64,000 nucleotides of DNA. Origin: Spirometra erinaceieuropaei (Eukaryota > Platyhelminthes > Cestoda > Diphyllobothriidea > Diphyllobothriidae). Location of the stretch: positions 2,680,652 to 2,744,651 of the forward strand of contig CACRXP010000012.1 in the NCBI GenBank assembly GCA_902702965.1, given 5' to 3'. Shown here in pieces: positions 45,154-57,060 of this stretch. The notes beneath the pieces are model-generated. The model saw only the letters and a list, made by a program, of their open reading frames with translations. It had not been told where the DNA came from and did not search any database. Position 1 is the stretch's first letter. Every line of letters starts with the position of its first letter. The position numbers were made by a program, and so were the translations under genes.

Positions 45154-46127
45154 TACAGTAAATGTGCTAACTCATGAAAGGTCAACCAAAATTTCGAAAT
45201 GCGTTCTCGTTTCCAAAAGATAAATTAAGTAGTGTTGTAAAACTAATCATGATGCAGCACAAATCTATAATGATCCAGTTACCTCAGGGTGCCGGCTTTT
45301 GAAAGAACTTATTTTCGGCTGCATGCAAGAGATATACTCAGCAAAAAATTCCTACTTATGTAGTATGCAATTTTATCACTGATTTTCGATTTTCTTGAAA
45401 ATTCAATTATATTTCATGGAAAACATGCATAAAAATATTCATTGTTTTACTTATCCGGTAGAAAATCACGTGTTCATCCAATTTTATACTCAAAAGAAGA
45501 GTATGATTCGGTTTTAAAAAACGTTTCGTATTCCCGAATAATTTTGAACCCGACCTGCTGTTACACTTGCATTCAGGGTTTCAAAACTAGAAGCTGTATA
45601 TTTTCCGTGTACGAAAAAGCATGCATTTCTCTACGGTGTTAAGAGGAGACCATATGAGGTTCATAAAATTAAGCAGTGGATTTGAGCAATATTGTTAACT
45701 TTACAAACCACGTTCGTAAATGCAGATACATGACGTTTCATGAACGGTCATTTAACGGTATTAAAAAATCTCAATTAGAAAATTTTTTAAAACCGAATTA
45801 TACTCTTCTTTTGAGTATGAAATCGGATGAAGACGTGATTTTCTACCGAATATATAAAAGAATGAATATTTTTATGCATGTTTTCCATGAAATATAGTTG
45901 AATTTTCAAGGGCATCGAAAATCAATGAGAAAATTGCATGCTACGTAAGTAGGAATTCTTTGCTGAGTATAGCTCTTGCATGCAGCCGACACCCTGAGGT
46001 AACTGGATCATTATAGATTTATGCTGCATCATGATTAGTTTTACAACACTACTTAATTTATCTTTTGGAAACGAGAACGCATTTCGAGATTTTGGTTGAC
46101 ATTTCATGAGTTAGCACATCTACTGTA
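45154..46127. mobile_element. Foldback element, young copy, 4-bp TSD CCAC
   Basis: 974 bp from TACAGTAAATGTGC to GCACATCTACTGTA. Both arms agree at nearly every base for the first 100 bp and pair for ~450 bp. Flanked by CCAC at 45150-45153 and 46128-46131. Removing the element plus one CCAC restores the PLE reading frame (EDP followed by RQETS). No transposase ORF, so it is non-autonomous. Confidence 0.8.
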
Positions 46128-46330
46128 CCACGACAGGAAACATCGTGGGTCGTTTACCGGATCTGGTGCAATTGCGGACAAAGCAACTACGTCAGAAAAA
46201 TTACAACTTTACTCCAAACGCGAATGACCGAACAAGCGGCAGCAGTGGGGAATGACGCTAGCTCCGGGATCGCGGCGCATTCAACTGGACCCGGCCGAAA
46301 TTCCCGCAAGTTTCGAACTGCTTCAGTCAT
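46128..46330 (+). pseudogene. Penelope-like GIY-YIG, downstream half
   Basis: RQETSWVVYRIWCNCGQSNY, then VRKI and TRMTEQAAAVGNDASS: VVY for GIY, but YVG has become YVR and EH is now EQ. It continues the PLE frame broken at 45150. Confidence 0.75.
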
Positions 46331-46649
46331 CGTCCCGTGACCCGCATTCACTTGGCAGGCGCAATGACTTTCCGCCCCTATATTCTATGCTGCGATTTTG
46401 CCTGAGCAAAGTAATTAGCCACGTGAGGGCGCGGACGACCAACAGTTCCGGCGACAGTGAGCTAAAGGGTCGAGTAATTGTCACGCCAATAATCAACAAC
46501 GGTGATAAAATCACGGCCATTAACGACTCGGGTACGGACCGACATGCAGTCATCGCACCCAACGATGAACGCAAGTGCTACTAATTAATGTAGGCATACG
46601 GTTACCGGGCCATTGTCTCCTATAAATACTGTGCTCCTAGTACCTCCAG

Positions 46650-46745
46650 TACCCTTTTCTGCTACTGTATCTGATGATGGCTTCGAGTTTGAATTTGAAA
46701 CGTCAGGCCAATACAGTTCTTGTCCCAACGATCGCATCCGCTTCT
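46650..46745 (+). ncRNA. Hammerhead motif, partly decayed
   Basis: CTGATGA (~46671), helix II GGCTTC/GAATTT weakened, GAAACG, AATACAG loop and TTGTC. The core residues are intact but helix II is impaired. Lies 3' of the split PLE on the same strand. Confidence 0.5.
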
Positions 46746-49114
46746 TCTGAAGGTGACCATTTAAAGCGTGCCTTAATAAATTATAAGGTGAATGGGGAGG
46801 CCACGTTGCGACAAAAAGTTGTCGTCCTCCATTCTATAGTACTTCGCGGTGGCAGGAGCCGGGCAAGGCAGGCCACCACGCAGCCCTGCCGCGTAGTCAC
46901 CCCTCTCTCTCCAAAGCCAGCGGTTGCGTGCACATTCGCCCACTGCAGAACAAAGCAGCGTGGCCGAAATTTGGCTCCATGCCACGCGAATGATGGGGCG
47001 CGCAGAGAGGCGCGGAATGCCTGCCGCCGAAAGCAGGTACGTGGTTGACTAAGCGAGAGCGGCGGACGGCAGCTTTAGGAGCTGGTTATGCCGCCGTCCC
47101 CAAAAGCCCCGGTAGGCATGCATCGATGTGGCCGCACTGATGTCGTTTATGGCACAACGCCAGGCAAGCGCCCTGAACTCGCTGCTTGGAGGCGGCCTGC
47201 AGGTTAAACAAGCGGATATGACACGTCAGCAAAAACGGGGGAATAAAGTTGTAGTTTCTGGCTTGCTAGTCGTTGTTGGTTAGTTGTGCATAAACTACAG
47301 GTTTGATAAGGTGGGAATAGAAGTCGAAAATCTGGAGTTTCGGCCAGCAGGTATTGTCAAAATGCTATGAGAGTGATGTTCAATGAACCCATCAGATTTT
47401 AAGACGAAATTCTGGTCCAGAGACCTAAAGACAGTAACCGAGGAGTCGCACTCTTGAAGAAAAGCAAACTTGCAATGGCAACTTCTGATGACAGAAAGGC
47501 AGCATAAGGAACGTAGTGTGAACGGAAGTCAAATAAGTTGACGGCATTCAGTGAGCTCAGAACCTCTTCCGGAGAGCCTATCTTCGTCTTCAAGAAAATA
47601 ACAAAGCACGAACATGAAGTGGGTACTTTTGCTTCAGTGTGAAGACAGTCACGGCATCGACACAAGAAGTCTAACCAGCCATTCAAGATGATATACAGTA
47701 CGTGTTCTATCTCATAAAGCTTGATGACAGAAACTTCACCCCGTCCCCATACAAATGTGCTGGCTCGACGAGAATTTGTCGAAAGTAAACGTATTTTCAC
47801 CAACTAGTCTTTTGAATACTGCCATGGCGATTTTCGCAATTCCCGAATACTCAGACACAGCTTGTTTCTAGATGTACTCATGAGGTTCTCTAAATGTTTT
47901 GCATTAATTTACTAGGAAACCAGTTGTGTTTTTACGAAAATTCGAGTTCAAATTACTTGCGCCCGTAGGGTCGAGCATTGGAGCCGCGTGTTTACTCGTC
48001 TGAGCTGTGTGACGGGAAGATCAACTACTCCTGAGTTGCTGATGCTACCCTTCAAGCGGGGTCACAAATTCAATTTGAAAGCCACGATAACTGCCCAAGC
48101 TGAGGGAGAAACAAGCTGTGAGGTGGATGAAACTTGCACGAACACATGACACCACGCCTGCATAGGGGGCCCTGTCGATTGGTTAAACTGTCCTATAGCT
48201 GCCGGTGACTGTATTGCTGTGTGCTGACAACGAGCTCCCACTCGGCTTCGAAAGCTCAGACAAGCGAATAAGTGGATCCGGCGCTCGACTGGCCTGTTTC
48301 CTATTTCCCATCGGCGAAGAGATCCGCTGACCCCCAGCATATGATGCATTAAATGGGTATCACGCCACATACCTTGCACGGAGCATTAATAAATCTGCGG
48401 AAATTCCTTCAAAACCTAGATATTTATCTTCAAAGAATACTAACCTTCAGGACGCAATCTACAGCAAAATGAGCCCGTGAAATGAAAATTCTGTGCATCC
48501 CGTGCGGAAAGGCAACGGAGTTTATGCAAGCATTGAAAGTCAATTACATAAATGCACAATAATGATGCATTTACCTCTCCCTGAGAGCGATTGAAATGAT
48601 TATCAATTCGAGGCTTACATGTCACCACTTAGGAAGTTACCTCCATAGAATGTTCTATGCCTACAAGTACTGCAAATCCACCAAAGTAATGCTTACCATC
48701 TGGAACCCCATTTAATTATTCCAGTCAAGCCTTTTAAGATGCACTATACACGTTTTGATGCACACACTTCCAGGACTTTAATGAAGGTGCTTGACAAAAG
48801 GTCCTCCGTAACTTAGCATCGATCTGCCAAGCCGGTGATCACCTACCAATCTACTAAGTTTAATCAGTCTTCCGGACACCAAAGCAACCTGAAAATTGAG
48901 TCCTCTAGACAACGTCTCTGACTGTTGTTTAGCTTCGCGGGCAGTTGGATCAAGCGTTTTCGTCTGCAAATGGATCATTTCGTCCTGCTTTAAGAAACCG
49001 ACGTATCTGGCAACTCACCTCGCCAGGAGGGGAGGGGAAAGGGGCGAGGCTAGTCCGACACATTAAACAAGCTAGATTCAGAGATGTGTGCTTTGTAATA
49101 AGAGGTTAACGTAC

Positions 49115-49433
49115 TCGGAGTGCAAAGGCACAGGCCTTCACGATGAGGTCGTTCACAGAGATCTTATTGGGAGCGACGACCTTGTTAACAGCCTTCTGGA
49201 GAGCAAAAAGCCTATCAACACGCACTCTGGCACGCGTGTAGGTGTGTGGTATGGTGGCCTTGGATTCGGAGAGGCGTTTTGCAATGGTAGCACGCATACT
49301 GCTGACTGGAACGTCCACGAACCCGGCACCAGCCTGAGCGGCGGGTTGCGGCTGAGCCGCTACAGGGGCGGCTGCCGGCTCCTCCGGTGGCACCCTCTGA
49401 AGGCCCTTGCTCGCAACGTGGTTAAGCACATCG
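49115..49433 (-). CDS. PDHX: PDHX-like gene, internal exon
   Basis: The exon starts after acceptor ccccttatag and ends ...GCACTCCGA before donor GTACGT. It reads DVLNHVASKGLQ, the end of the peripheral-subunit (E3) binding domain, then a Pro/Ala/Gln hinge (PEEPAAAPVAAQPQ), then FVDVPVSSMRATIAKRL, SESKATIPHTY and KISVNDLIVKACAFALR, the start of the acyltransferase domain. The Ala/Pro linker is typical of E2/E3BP proteins. Upstream exons (lipoyl domain, mitochondrial targeting sequence) are not visible and probably lie beyond or hidden in the repeats to the right. Confidence 0.9.
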
Positions 49434-50291
49434 CTATAAGGGGAGAAAGGAAGATAGCACAGCCGCAGTCAGAATAATGAGGCGGTGGACAGGAAGAAAC
49501 ATTGTGAGCACATGTTCTCCGTCCAGTGAATGAAAACACATAGTGCAAAAGAAACACTGACAATGATTGAAACCGTATAATTTATTCCGTCTGGGGTATA
49601 GAGTGGAGGAAATGATTTTCGTCTTTTACGTAGTACGTGTCAGACAGTAATACAACCAGGTGTCCGTAGGCATGCGTATAGTCAAACAAAAGTCCCTTCT
49701 TCCCTCCCGCGTCTGAGATCAAGTATGAGCCATCAGGTACAGTAGATGACCGGGACTGAACAACACAAATAGAGAACGAGCAGGAAAAACTACAGCGGAT
49801 CGGAAATAGAGTAGACTGTTCTCTTGGCCGCGTGGTGAGTCCTAGGAGATCGCATCAGAATAAGTCTCCGCCGTAGTTACCTCGGTCTCTACTGAAAACT
49901 GACGGTGTCGTGAGTGATTCATCGAGCACTAGAGCGAGCTTTAAGAGTTGTCTGGAGTCGGTGCATTTGCTAGACGGGTTGATAGTCTCCAATTCAGAGG
50001 ACGGGGGCATGTCAAGAAAACTTAACTGAACAACAATGATGTCAAGGACAGGAACCGCCTGACAGCAATCCCATAAAACGGCATGCCCATCTGCATCCCG
50101 CCAAACGCGCTAGATGGCGTAGACTAGTTCCAAGCCAAGAATGTAAACGGCCGACACCACAAACTTCACTCACCTATCACTCATTCTAATGATGGAGCCC
50201 TGGGCAAATGTACTGACGGTTCCGGTGAGCGAGCTCTCATATTATCTTCGACAAGGACTCGAGACTCGCATCATAGCCTCAAGTTTTGCTG
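49434..50291 (-). other. Probable intron of the PDHX-like gene
   Basis: A short open stretch ending in a donor-like AG|gtaact near 49880 was noted but not identified. No recognised exon. Confidence 0.4.
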
Positions 50292-50536
50292 GTAAGATGC
50301 GGTTATGTAGCCCCACCTGATGAACACAATACTGTTGGGGTTAGGGCAACTATCCCTCAACTACTCAAAGTACAACCACGCATCCCCAATAGCTTTTCTG
50401 TTGCATACAACTACTTGATCTCGTCGCCTGTGCGTTCCCCGGCCCCACCTGCAAAAACCCCTACTGCCACCGGTCCCATATTACAGGTGGCTGGGCTCTG
50501 TTTACTTCAAGTGGAGCTACACAACCACATCTGACC
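50292..50536 (+). mobile_element. Inverted-repeat element with telomere-like core, copy 4
   Basis: Termini gcggttatgtagccccacc and the inverse near 50515-50533. Only ggggttagggc remains of the telomere-like core. The conserved body is complete, so this copy shows the family without repeat expansion. Confidence 0.7.
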
Positions 50537-52464
50537 GCTTTGTTTGCCGCTAATCCGTTCGTCAGCATCAGAATGCAGGAAACTAATATTTCATGCGCGA
50601 AGCACCTAAATATTCACTAGACCGTCAGGAAAGACTCAATCAGGAAAACGATATAGTACGGCTGTTGGGTGCGCCGTGCTACTCCACGTAGTCTCGTCGA
50701 GTCCTGTATTTGCGAGGAGGGACCTGTCAGAGAAATGTCCGAGATTTCAAAGACCCCGACGGACGAACCGATGTAGGTGTAGAACGGTCCTATCCAACAC
50801 GAATGGGTAGCCGCGACTAATCAGAATGCATGTGCACAAAACAAACAGAGCTAATTGGAAAACGCTGCGAAGAAGCTGGCATTAAAAGACACATAGCAGA
50901 GTATTTTGCGTGGTATACAAAATATGGTGTACCCAGTCTTCAACGTCAATATCAACTTTAGGCCGATATAAGTAGCTTTCAAACGAAATGTCCACTCTCG
51001 AGTCACAATACTGAGCGTCATACAGGTACTGATCTTCCAGACCAGCAGGTGCGCGGTGCGGGCAAACGTGGATCCACCACCGCCAGCCACTGCGCTCGCG
51101 TCCACCTTAGGTCTTTTTGATGATGAGTATGGGAGAGGGGTTGGGTTAATAAGTATTGCGTAAGCATGATTCACCATAAACAAATTCGCGTGTACGTCAT
51201 TACTGTGTCCGCTTTAAAACAGTGAGGACTCTCGCCGCTTTTGGTGGTCGAAATATTCGAACCACGTTTTTGTACGGGGTGTAGACAAGGAAACCAGCTA
51301 AGAAAGCAACCTTGCTTTCACTTCAACTGTCTCTAGGGGATACTGAAATTGAAGTCAGTGGGTCAGAGGCCCACAAGCCCGAAGTGCCGCGAACCAACGG
51401 CACAAGCGCCCAAACCATCGAGTCTATGCTATTAAGGATACGGGTTGGTTTTGTTGGACATCTACAGGTCAAGTACAAAGTCACTACGACCAACTCATCC
51501 TTCCACATCAAAAAACACCACTACAGGCATCACCGCCAAGGAGACCCTTTCCGCTAAGACAAAAATCACTCGCGAACATCATTCCACCAGCAGCGCAAAC
51601 TGTTTCTACTAGTTGCCGTGGCGACCACACATTTGAATCACATCCACACCTGATCATCCACCTTCGAATCTATTGCAGTGCGCATGGAAAACCACTATCT
51701 GGAGTCATGACACACACCGGTCACGGAAGACTTGCCCATTTACACTGTCTAAGGACATTCTGATACTACAGAGGCCTATTCGGTCACATGCGCATATGTG
51801 AAAACGGGGTCCGGATCAGTGCCATCGCGACCGGCCCACTACGACACCACCATCAAAAATACCACGACCTCCGTCCCCTCCACTCTTTATCTTCAAAAGG
51901 CAGCAAAGAGAGGAACGGTCCAAGGCGAGAACATGAACGGAATAGGTAGGCACCCAAGGAGGAGTCGTGAGTCCTGAAAATTCACTGTTGGTTGATTTGG
52001 CTGGTCATCCATTTGGCAAATCAACAGTCGAAAAATGTCACACACAAACAGAAGCGACATCGCGCCACGGCAACTGTTCCTCGCCATCTACTAGACCTTC
52101 AACCGCCAGAACTTTCCTGCCTTTCCCTTGCCTGCAGCGGTTCTTCGCTATTGACAACTCGTCGCTTTGCGAAAACCTGCATGCGTTCAAGGCTCGGCGA
52201 TGCAGAGTAAAAGAGAAACGCCCACCACCCTGAAACAAGGATTGGCCAGTGGACACAGCCCCCGCGTGACCCAGAACCTCGACAAGCATTCGAAAGAAGG
52301 TAGGCTCGAAAGGCAACTTAAAAGTTAACCGACCAGTGTTCAAGTCTCAGGTCTTCTCGACCCGGTTTTGGACACTCTAGCCCCTCCCGTTTTTTACACG
52401 TAGTACCTGCCCAGAAACCTAGACACTGTGAGGGTTTGATTGTTGCAAGTGACGGCGTCCACCN
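50537..52464. other. No recognisable gene
   Basis: No recognised exon or family repeat. Minus frame 50851-51183 has a glycine run and ends near a gtacctg, but was not identified. Confidence 0.4.
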
Positions 52465-53398
52465 NNNNNNNNNNNNNNNNNNNNNNNNNNNNNNNNNNNN
52501 NNNNNNNNNNNNNNNNNNNNNNNNNNNNNNNNNNNNNNNNNNNNNNNNNNNNNNNNNNNNNNNNNNNNNNNNNNNNNNNNNNNNNNNNNNNNNNNNNNNN
52601 NNNNNNNNNNNNNNNNNNNNNNNNNNNNNNNNNNNNNNNNNNNNNNNNNNNNNNNNNNNNNNNNNNNNNNNNNNNNNNNNNNNNNNNNNNNNNNNNNNNN
52701 NNNNNNNNNNNNNNNNNNNNNNNNNNNNNNNNNNNNNNNNNNNNNNNNNNNNNNNNNNNNNNNNNNNNNNNNNNNNNNNNNNNNNNNNNNNNNNNNNNNN
52801 NNNNNNNNNNNNNNNNNNNNNNNNNNNNNNNNNNNNNNNNNNNNNNNNNNNNNNNNNNNNNNNNNNNNNNNNNNNNNNNNNNNNNNNNNNNNNNNNNNNN
52901 NNNNNNNNNNNNNNNNNNNNNNNNNNNNNNNNNNNNNNNNNNNNNNNNNNNNNNNNNNNNNNNNNNNNNNNNNNNNNNNNNNNNNNNNNNNNNNNNNNNN
53001 NNNNNNNNNNNNNNNNNNNNNNNNNNNNNNNNNNNNNNNNNNNNNNNNNNNNNNNNNNNNNNNNNNNNNNNNNNNNNNNNNNNNNNNNNNNNNNNNNNNN
53101 NNNNNNNNNNNNNNNNNNNNNNNNNNNNNNNNNNNNNNNNNNNNNNNNNNNNNNNNNNNNNNNNNNNNNNNNNNNNNNNNNNNNNNNNNNNNNNNNNNNN
53201 NNNNNNNNNNNNNNNNNNNNNNNNNNNNNNNNNNNNNNNNNNNNNNNNNNNNNNNNNNNNNNNNNNNNNNNNNNNNNNNNNNNNNNNNNNNNNNNNNNNN
53301 NNNNNNNNNNNNNNNNNNNNNNNNNNNNNNNNNNNNNNNNNNNNNNNNNNNNNNNNNNNNNNNNNNNNNNNNNNNNNNNNNNNNNNNNNNNNNNNNNN
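52465..53398. other. Assembly gap (934 unknown bases)
   Basis: Run of n. It probably hides the reverse-transcriptase part of the LINE starting at 54174. Confidence 0.99.
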
Positions 53399-54174
53399 CC
53401 AGGGCGTTTGTTCAGTCTTACACTAGTCAGTGGGCAGTGGTTGTTGATGAGCTGCAGAAGGACATTCTTGAACAGCTCCCAGTCATCGTTGGCACTTCCC
53501 GTAAACAATGAGCCCCAGTCAAGACCGGATAAGTCTGCCCGCATCTGATTGAAGTCGGCCCGCCAAACATTACGCCTTTTGTGGTCTGGAGTATGTGAAA
53601 TGGAGAATAACGAATAATCCCACATAAGCACTACGTGGTCACTTCTGCCAAGGGGCGGCATGGAGACGATCTCGTCTATGCTGTCTGGTGTTTTCGTAAA
53701 GACCAGATCCAGGCAGTTTGCCATTTGTCCTTCACGTGCTCTCGTTGGGAACATTACATGTTGTGTGAGGCACGCATTTAATGTCTTGCTCAACAGGCGG
53801 TAATCGAATGCCGATTTTGGACCTGACGCTTGGAGGGTATTCCAGTTTGTTCCTGGTGCGTTGAAGTCGCCCATGATCATGATGTGAGGTCGACTGGGAA
53901 ATTTATCCAACTGCTCCAATAGTTGAGTGTCGGCGATTCGGTCTGTCCTAGGTGGTCGGTAGACAGTGAGGACATCGAGACACGGGGAACCGGTAGCCTT
54001 GATGGTCAACCAGATAGCTTCCGTACTGCACGCAAACTTGGTGGTGTTATCCGACACTTTCAGACCTTCATTCACATACACAACGATACCACCACCCTGA
54101 CGATGTTGCCTGCCCCTCCGATAAATTTGGTATCCAGGCAAGGCTACTTCGTTATCGCTAATATTCCCGTGCAT
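53399..54174 (-). CDS. LINE APE-type endonuclease, truncated by gap
   Basis: About 258 residues of an apurinic-type endonuclease from a non-LTR retrotransposon ORF2. The sequence has GGGIVVYVNEGL, LDVLTVYRPPRTDR, the catalytic-domain MIMGDFNAPGTNW, the QHVMFPTRAREGQ and LDLVFTKT blocks, and GRSDHVVLMWDY with the SDH active site. The N-terminal TETW block is missing, so the frame starts inside the domain. The 3' side enters the gap, and sequence after the gap is unrelated. Similar in clade to the LINE inserted at 57915-59576. Confidence 0.8.
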
Positions 54175-55150
54175 CGTTTGTTTCTGGCATCACCGACTAG
54201 TAATATTACAGGTGTCCCGACACAAGGATCGTGAGCATGCTCCTTGTATAGACTGTCCTGCATGGACAATAATAAAAGTGAGTCATTTCCGGCTTTGTCT
54301 TTGGGTGCTCGGATCTACTAAGTCACCTAATGAGATCCATGCCCTCAACCAAGCATAGCCTTGCCCATACCGCGGGGCCAACGGCCGAGATTTCAATGCG
54401 TACACTAGCCTAGCCCTGTCGCCTAAAAACAAATAACGGAAAACAGTTCACTTTTGCGACAGATCCTATAGGACGATATATGCAAAGGACGTATCCACGT
54501 TATCGGTAAGGAAAAAACCTGCTAAAAAGAAATGACGAGCCTCCATTCTGTCTGGGCCCTGACCGTGCTCGTTCCGGTTTTGTTCGTCCCTCAGGATGGG
54601 GCCATGGGATAGCACAGTGTGTTTTCTGTTTTGCCTAAGAACCGACGCCAGCGTGCATGGTTCATAAGTTGTCCGAAGTAAATTGTGCTCCCTTTTCACC
54701 TTGCTCCGCAAGATCTCTGTTACAACCTTCGTACTGTAGAGGATCTAGGTAAATATTACAAAAAACAGCTCGCGAAGACATTTAAGCAATTTTGGCGAAG
54801 TCTACAATGCAAATTAATCAGTCACGCTAATAAATATATGGCACGAATGTGAACTGTGTTGCCGAATATTTGTTATTGAAATCAATAAACCTACAATAAA
54901 CCTATTCTATTCTATTCCACTAAGATTCTCATTAATACGGTTTTTTACATACGAAAAGGGAAACTTATTGCTCCATCTATTATAAACAGGAATTTTGACT
55001 CTTAATGATGTGAATATTTCTTGGTATGTTGCCCAGATATACCCTCTGTGATGGTTTAATAATGAGCAAATTCTTCTCGATTTTATCGATAGTGGTTTTT
55101 ACTCGATTACTGGAAAGCCTCTATTGCCGATACAAGAGATATTCTATATC
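54175..55150. other. Mostly featureless; LINE-like 3' tail at 54875-54920
   Basis: 54875-54920 reads aataaacctacaataaacc and then (TATTC)n, like the 3' end of a plus-strand CR1-like LINE. Nothing else was recognised. Confidence 0.4.
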
Positions 55151-55154
55151 CGGG

Positions 55155-55240
55155 AGGTAGTCCGGAAGAAGTAAAAGCGACCGCTGAAAAAAAAGAGTTT
55201 AACTCGCCTGACTGTCGAGCTCACCCCGAGCGGGAAAAGC
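55155..55240 (-). ncRNA. Heavily decayed hammerhead-element 3' block
   Basis: Similar to the block gcgatcgctg...cctgacgtttcgg of the other copies, but the core is lost. Confidence 0.25.
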
Positions 55241-55289
55241 ACATAAAAATACTTCTCGGATATTTGTCTAGACTACGATTCGTATGCGC

Positions 55290-55830
55290 ACTTGCAAAGG
55301 AAAACTTCCGCTCCACCCCGTTCCGATAGAATTCTGCATACAATCGATATCTCCACAGACCTAACTCACGAATACGTAAATCTTATAAAAAGCTCTTTTC
55401 CTCGACAAAGGACGATATTCCGAACTTGGTCACCGAGAGGGTGTCGGACTACCATTATTTGCCGAGTTATCCTTTAGCAAGCTATACTTCGAGCAAATTC
55501 TTCTAAGAAAATTGGAAGATCTCAATAGTCCTTCTAGATTTCAAGCTACGGTCTTTATGCACCGTTAATGACTACCGGAAAGTACGTAAAACTGTGGTTC
55601 TTACAAAACTTCTTAAAAATGACGGAAGCATTCTTGATTACTGCCTGGCGAATCATCTTCTGAGACCGAACAAGCATGTACTTTTCCCTGAAATATCTTG
55701 CAAAATTTCCCACTTAGCATTTTTAACCATACCACTTCACTTCTTGACGAAAAACAGCCCGTGGTAGTTATCTACACTAATTTACATAAAGCCACCAACA
55801 CTGAGCCCATATACATCTTTTATCAAAACT
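55290..55830 (+). pseudogene. LINE reverse-transcriptase remnant
   Basis: Frameshifted. NHLLRPNKHVLFPEISC is followed by SHLAFLTI and a decayed VxYxDxxKAxD block, the fingers region of a CR1-like RT. Many stops. Confidence 0.4.
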
Positions 55831-56254
55831 GGGGGCCCTCGGCCTTCGGCCTCATATATTTGACTTCATCGGGTCCCATTTATCCAAACGCTGTCTAATT
55901 TAATTAATTAAATGCCAGTTTACAGGTATTGTAAAGAGAAGCAAATAAACACAAATCAGAGCAGCAGTGAAAAAAATTCCTGAAGAATAAAAATATAGTT
56001 CATGATGGTTTTTATGGTTTGAAGGGTTCAGGAGAAAAAAAAACTGCTGGCGGTAGATTTTCGACCGTCAAAAAGGGGGGGGGGGGAGGGGGTTGCACGG
56101 TATCGGAGATCATCGGACGTCAATTAATTTCATGAAGTTGGGGATAGTCAAAGTAGAGGCGTTGAGGAACAGCTGGTGAGACCGGCCATAGTGTTCAGAC
56201 ACCACAAACGCCATCGCTACGGTAGAGTCGATCAGTGGATTCAGAACCCAAAAT
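55831..56254. other. 3' flank / UTR of the host LINE
   Basis: AT-rich, with a G-run at ~56075-56095. Likely includes the 3' UTR of the minus-strand LINE. Confidence 0.4.
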
Positions 56255-57060
56255 TTAAGGAAGCTTTTCTGAATGCAAAAATCGAGTAATAGTTCTCTTA
56301 AATAAAGGATAATTTTGCAGAGTTTTCACACTAATGGGTAGTTTATTCCAAATAGCAATTGCATTTACAGAATAGAACCGACAATATTAAACAGTACGTG
56401 CCAGAGGCAGAAATAAGAAGACCTCACGGTGACTGTTACGTCGTGGGTGGATATGATGTCTTAAAGAAGTGAGTGGGTTAAATGTGAGATTATATAAGAG
56501 CTTAAATAACAAAAATAGTCCCTTTGTAATCTACGGAACCATAAAGGATCAAGGCCCGTAAGCCGGCAACTTTCTTGGTAAGACAAATGTCGGTGTTCCG
56601 CGGCTAAAATTCTCTTGGTAAAAAGTGTTGAACGGATTCTATTTTCTTCCGCTCAGTAGCACGCATGAGGCTAAATAAAAACGAACAGTATTCCAGACCA
56701 GGTCTAACGTACATGTTGTAAAGGCGCATTCTGATGTCCCTAGTTTTAAAGTTTCGGAGGATAAACCCGGTCGTTCTACGTGCTCTGGAGACTATCAAGG
56801 CACAGTACTCCGAGTGATTGAGACTCTTGGAGTAGGATATGCCCAGAACCTTTACAACCCTGGGCACATTTATGGAGTGACCTTCAATATTTAGTTGAGG
56901 TTGGTGGTCGTCGGCAACCACAATGAATGTGCACTTATGCCAAGAGAGAGAAAGGCGCCATGTGCGGCACCACTGGGCGAAAGCCTGTAGATCGCTCTTT
57001 AGGAGCTCAAGCACGATGTCACGATATGCCGGCTTATATCGATATGCAAATTTGCTTGGC
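56255..57060 (-). pseudogene. Host LINE ORF2, RT thumb and C-terminus
   Basis: VLELLKSDLQAFAQWCRTW, SWHKCTFIVV, INVPRVVKVLGISYS, MRLYNMYVRPGLEYCSFLF and, after a T-run frameshift at ~56605, ILAAEHRHLSYQESCRLTGL. The end has VNAIAIWNKLPISVKTL and stops at 56257-56255. These are the standard post-palm blocks of a non-LTR RT. Confidence 0.8.

Larger units (their letters stand above)
44522..49114 (-). other. Intron of the PDHX-like gene (4.6 kb)
   Basis: GTACGT donor at 49114. It contains a split Penelope-like element, a foldback element and a hammerhead remnant (45029-46745). In 46746-49100 nothing is recognised apart from an unassigned 134-codon minus frame at 47399-47803. Confidence 0.8.

Noticed and set aside
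45442..45897. Two plus-strand ORFs as genes
   Set aside because: They lie wholly in the palindromic foldback element and are not preserved in the copy at 25360.
47399..47803. 134-codon minus frame inside the PDHX-like intron
   Set aside because: No family motif and no splice sites; it may be chance, so no gene is claimed.
52436..53548. Plus-strand frames of 328-370 codons
   Set aside because: They consist of gap bases with short unrelated ends.
52318..54174. A 618-codon minus frame
   Set aside because: Most of it is a run of unknown bases. Only 53399-54174 is real LINE endonuclease; the piece after the gap is unrelated.
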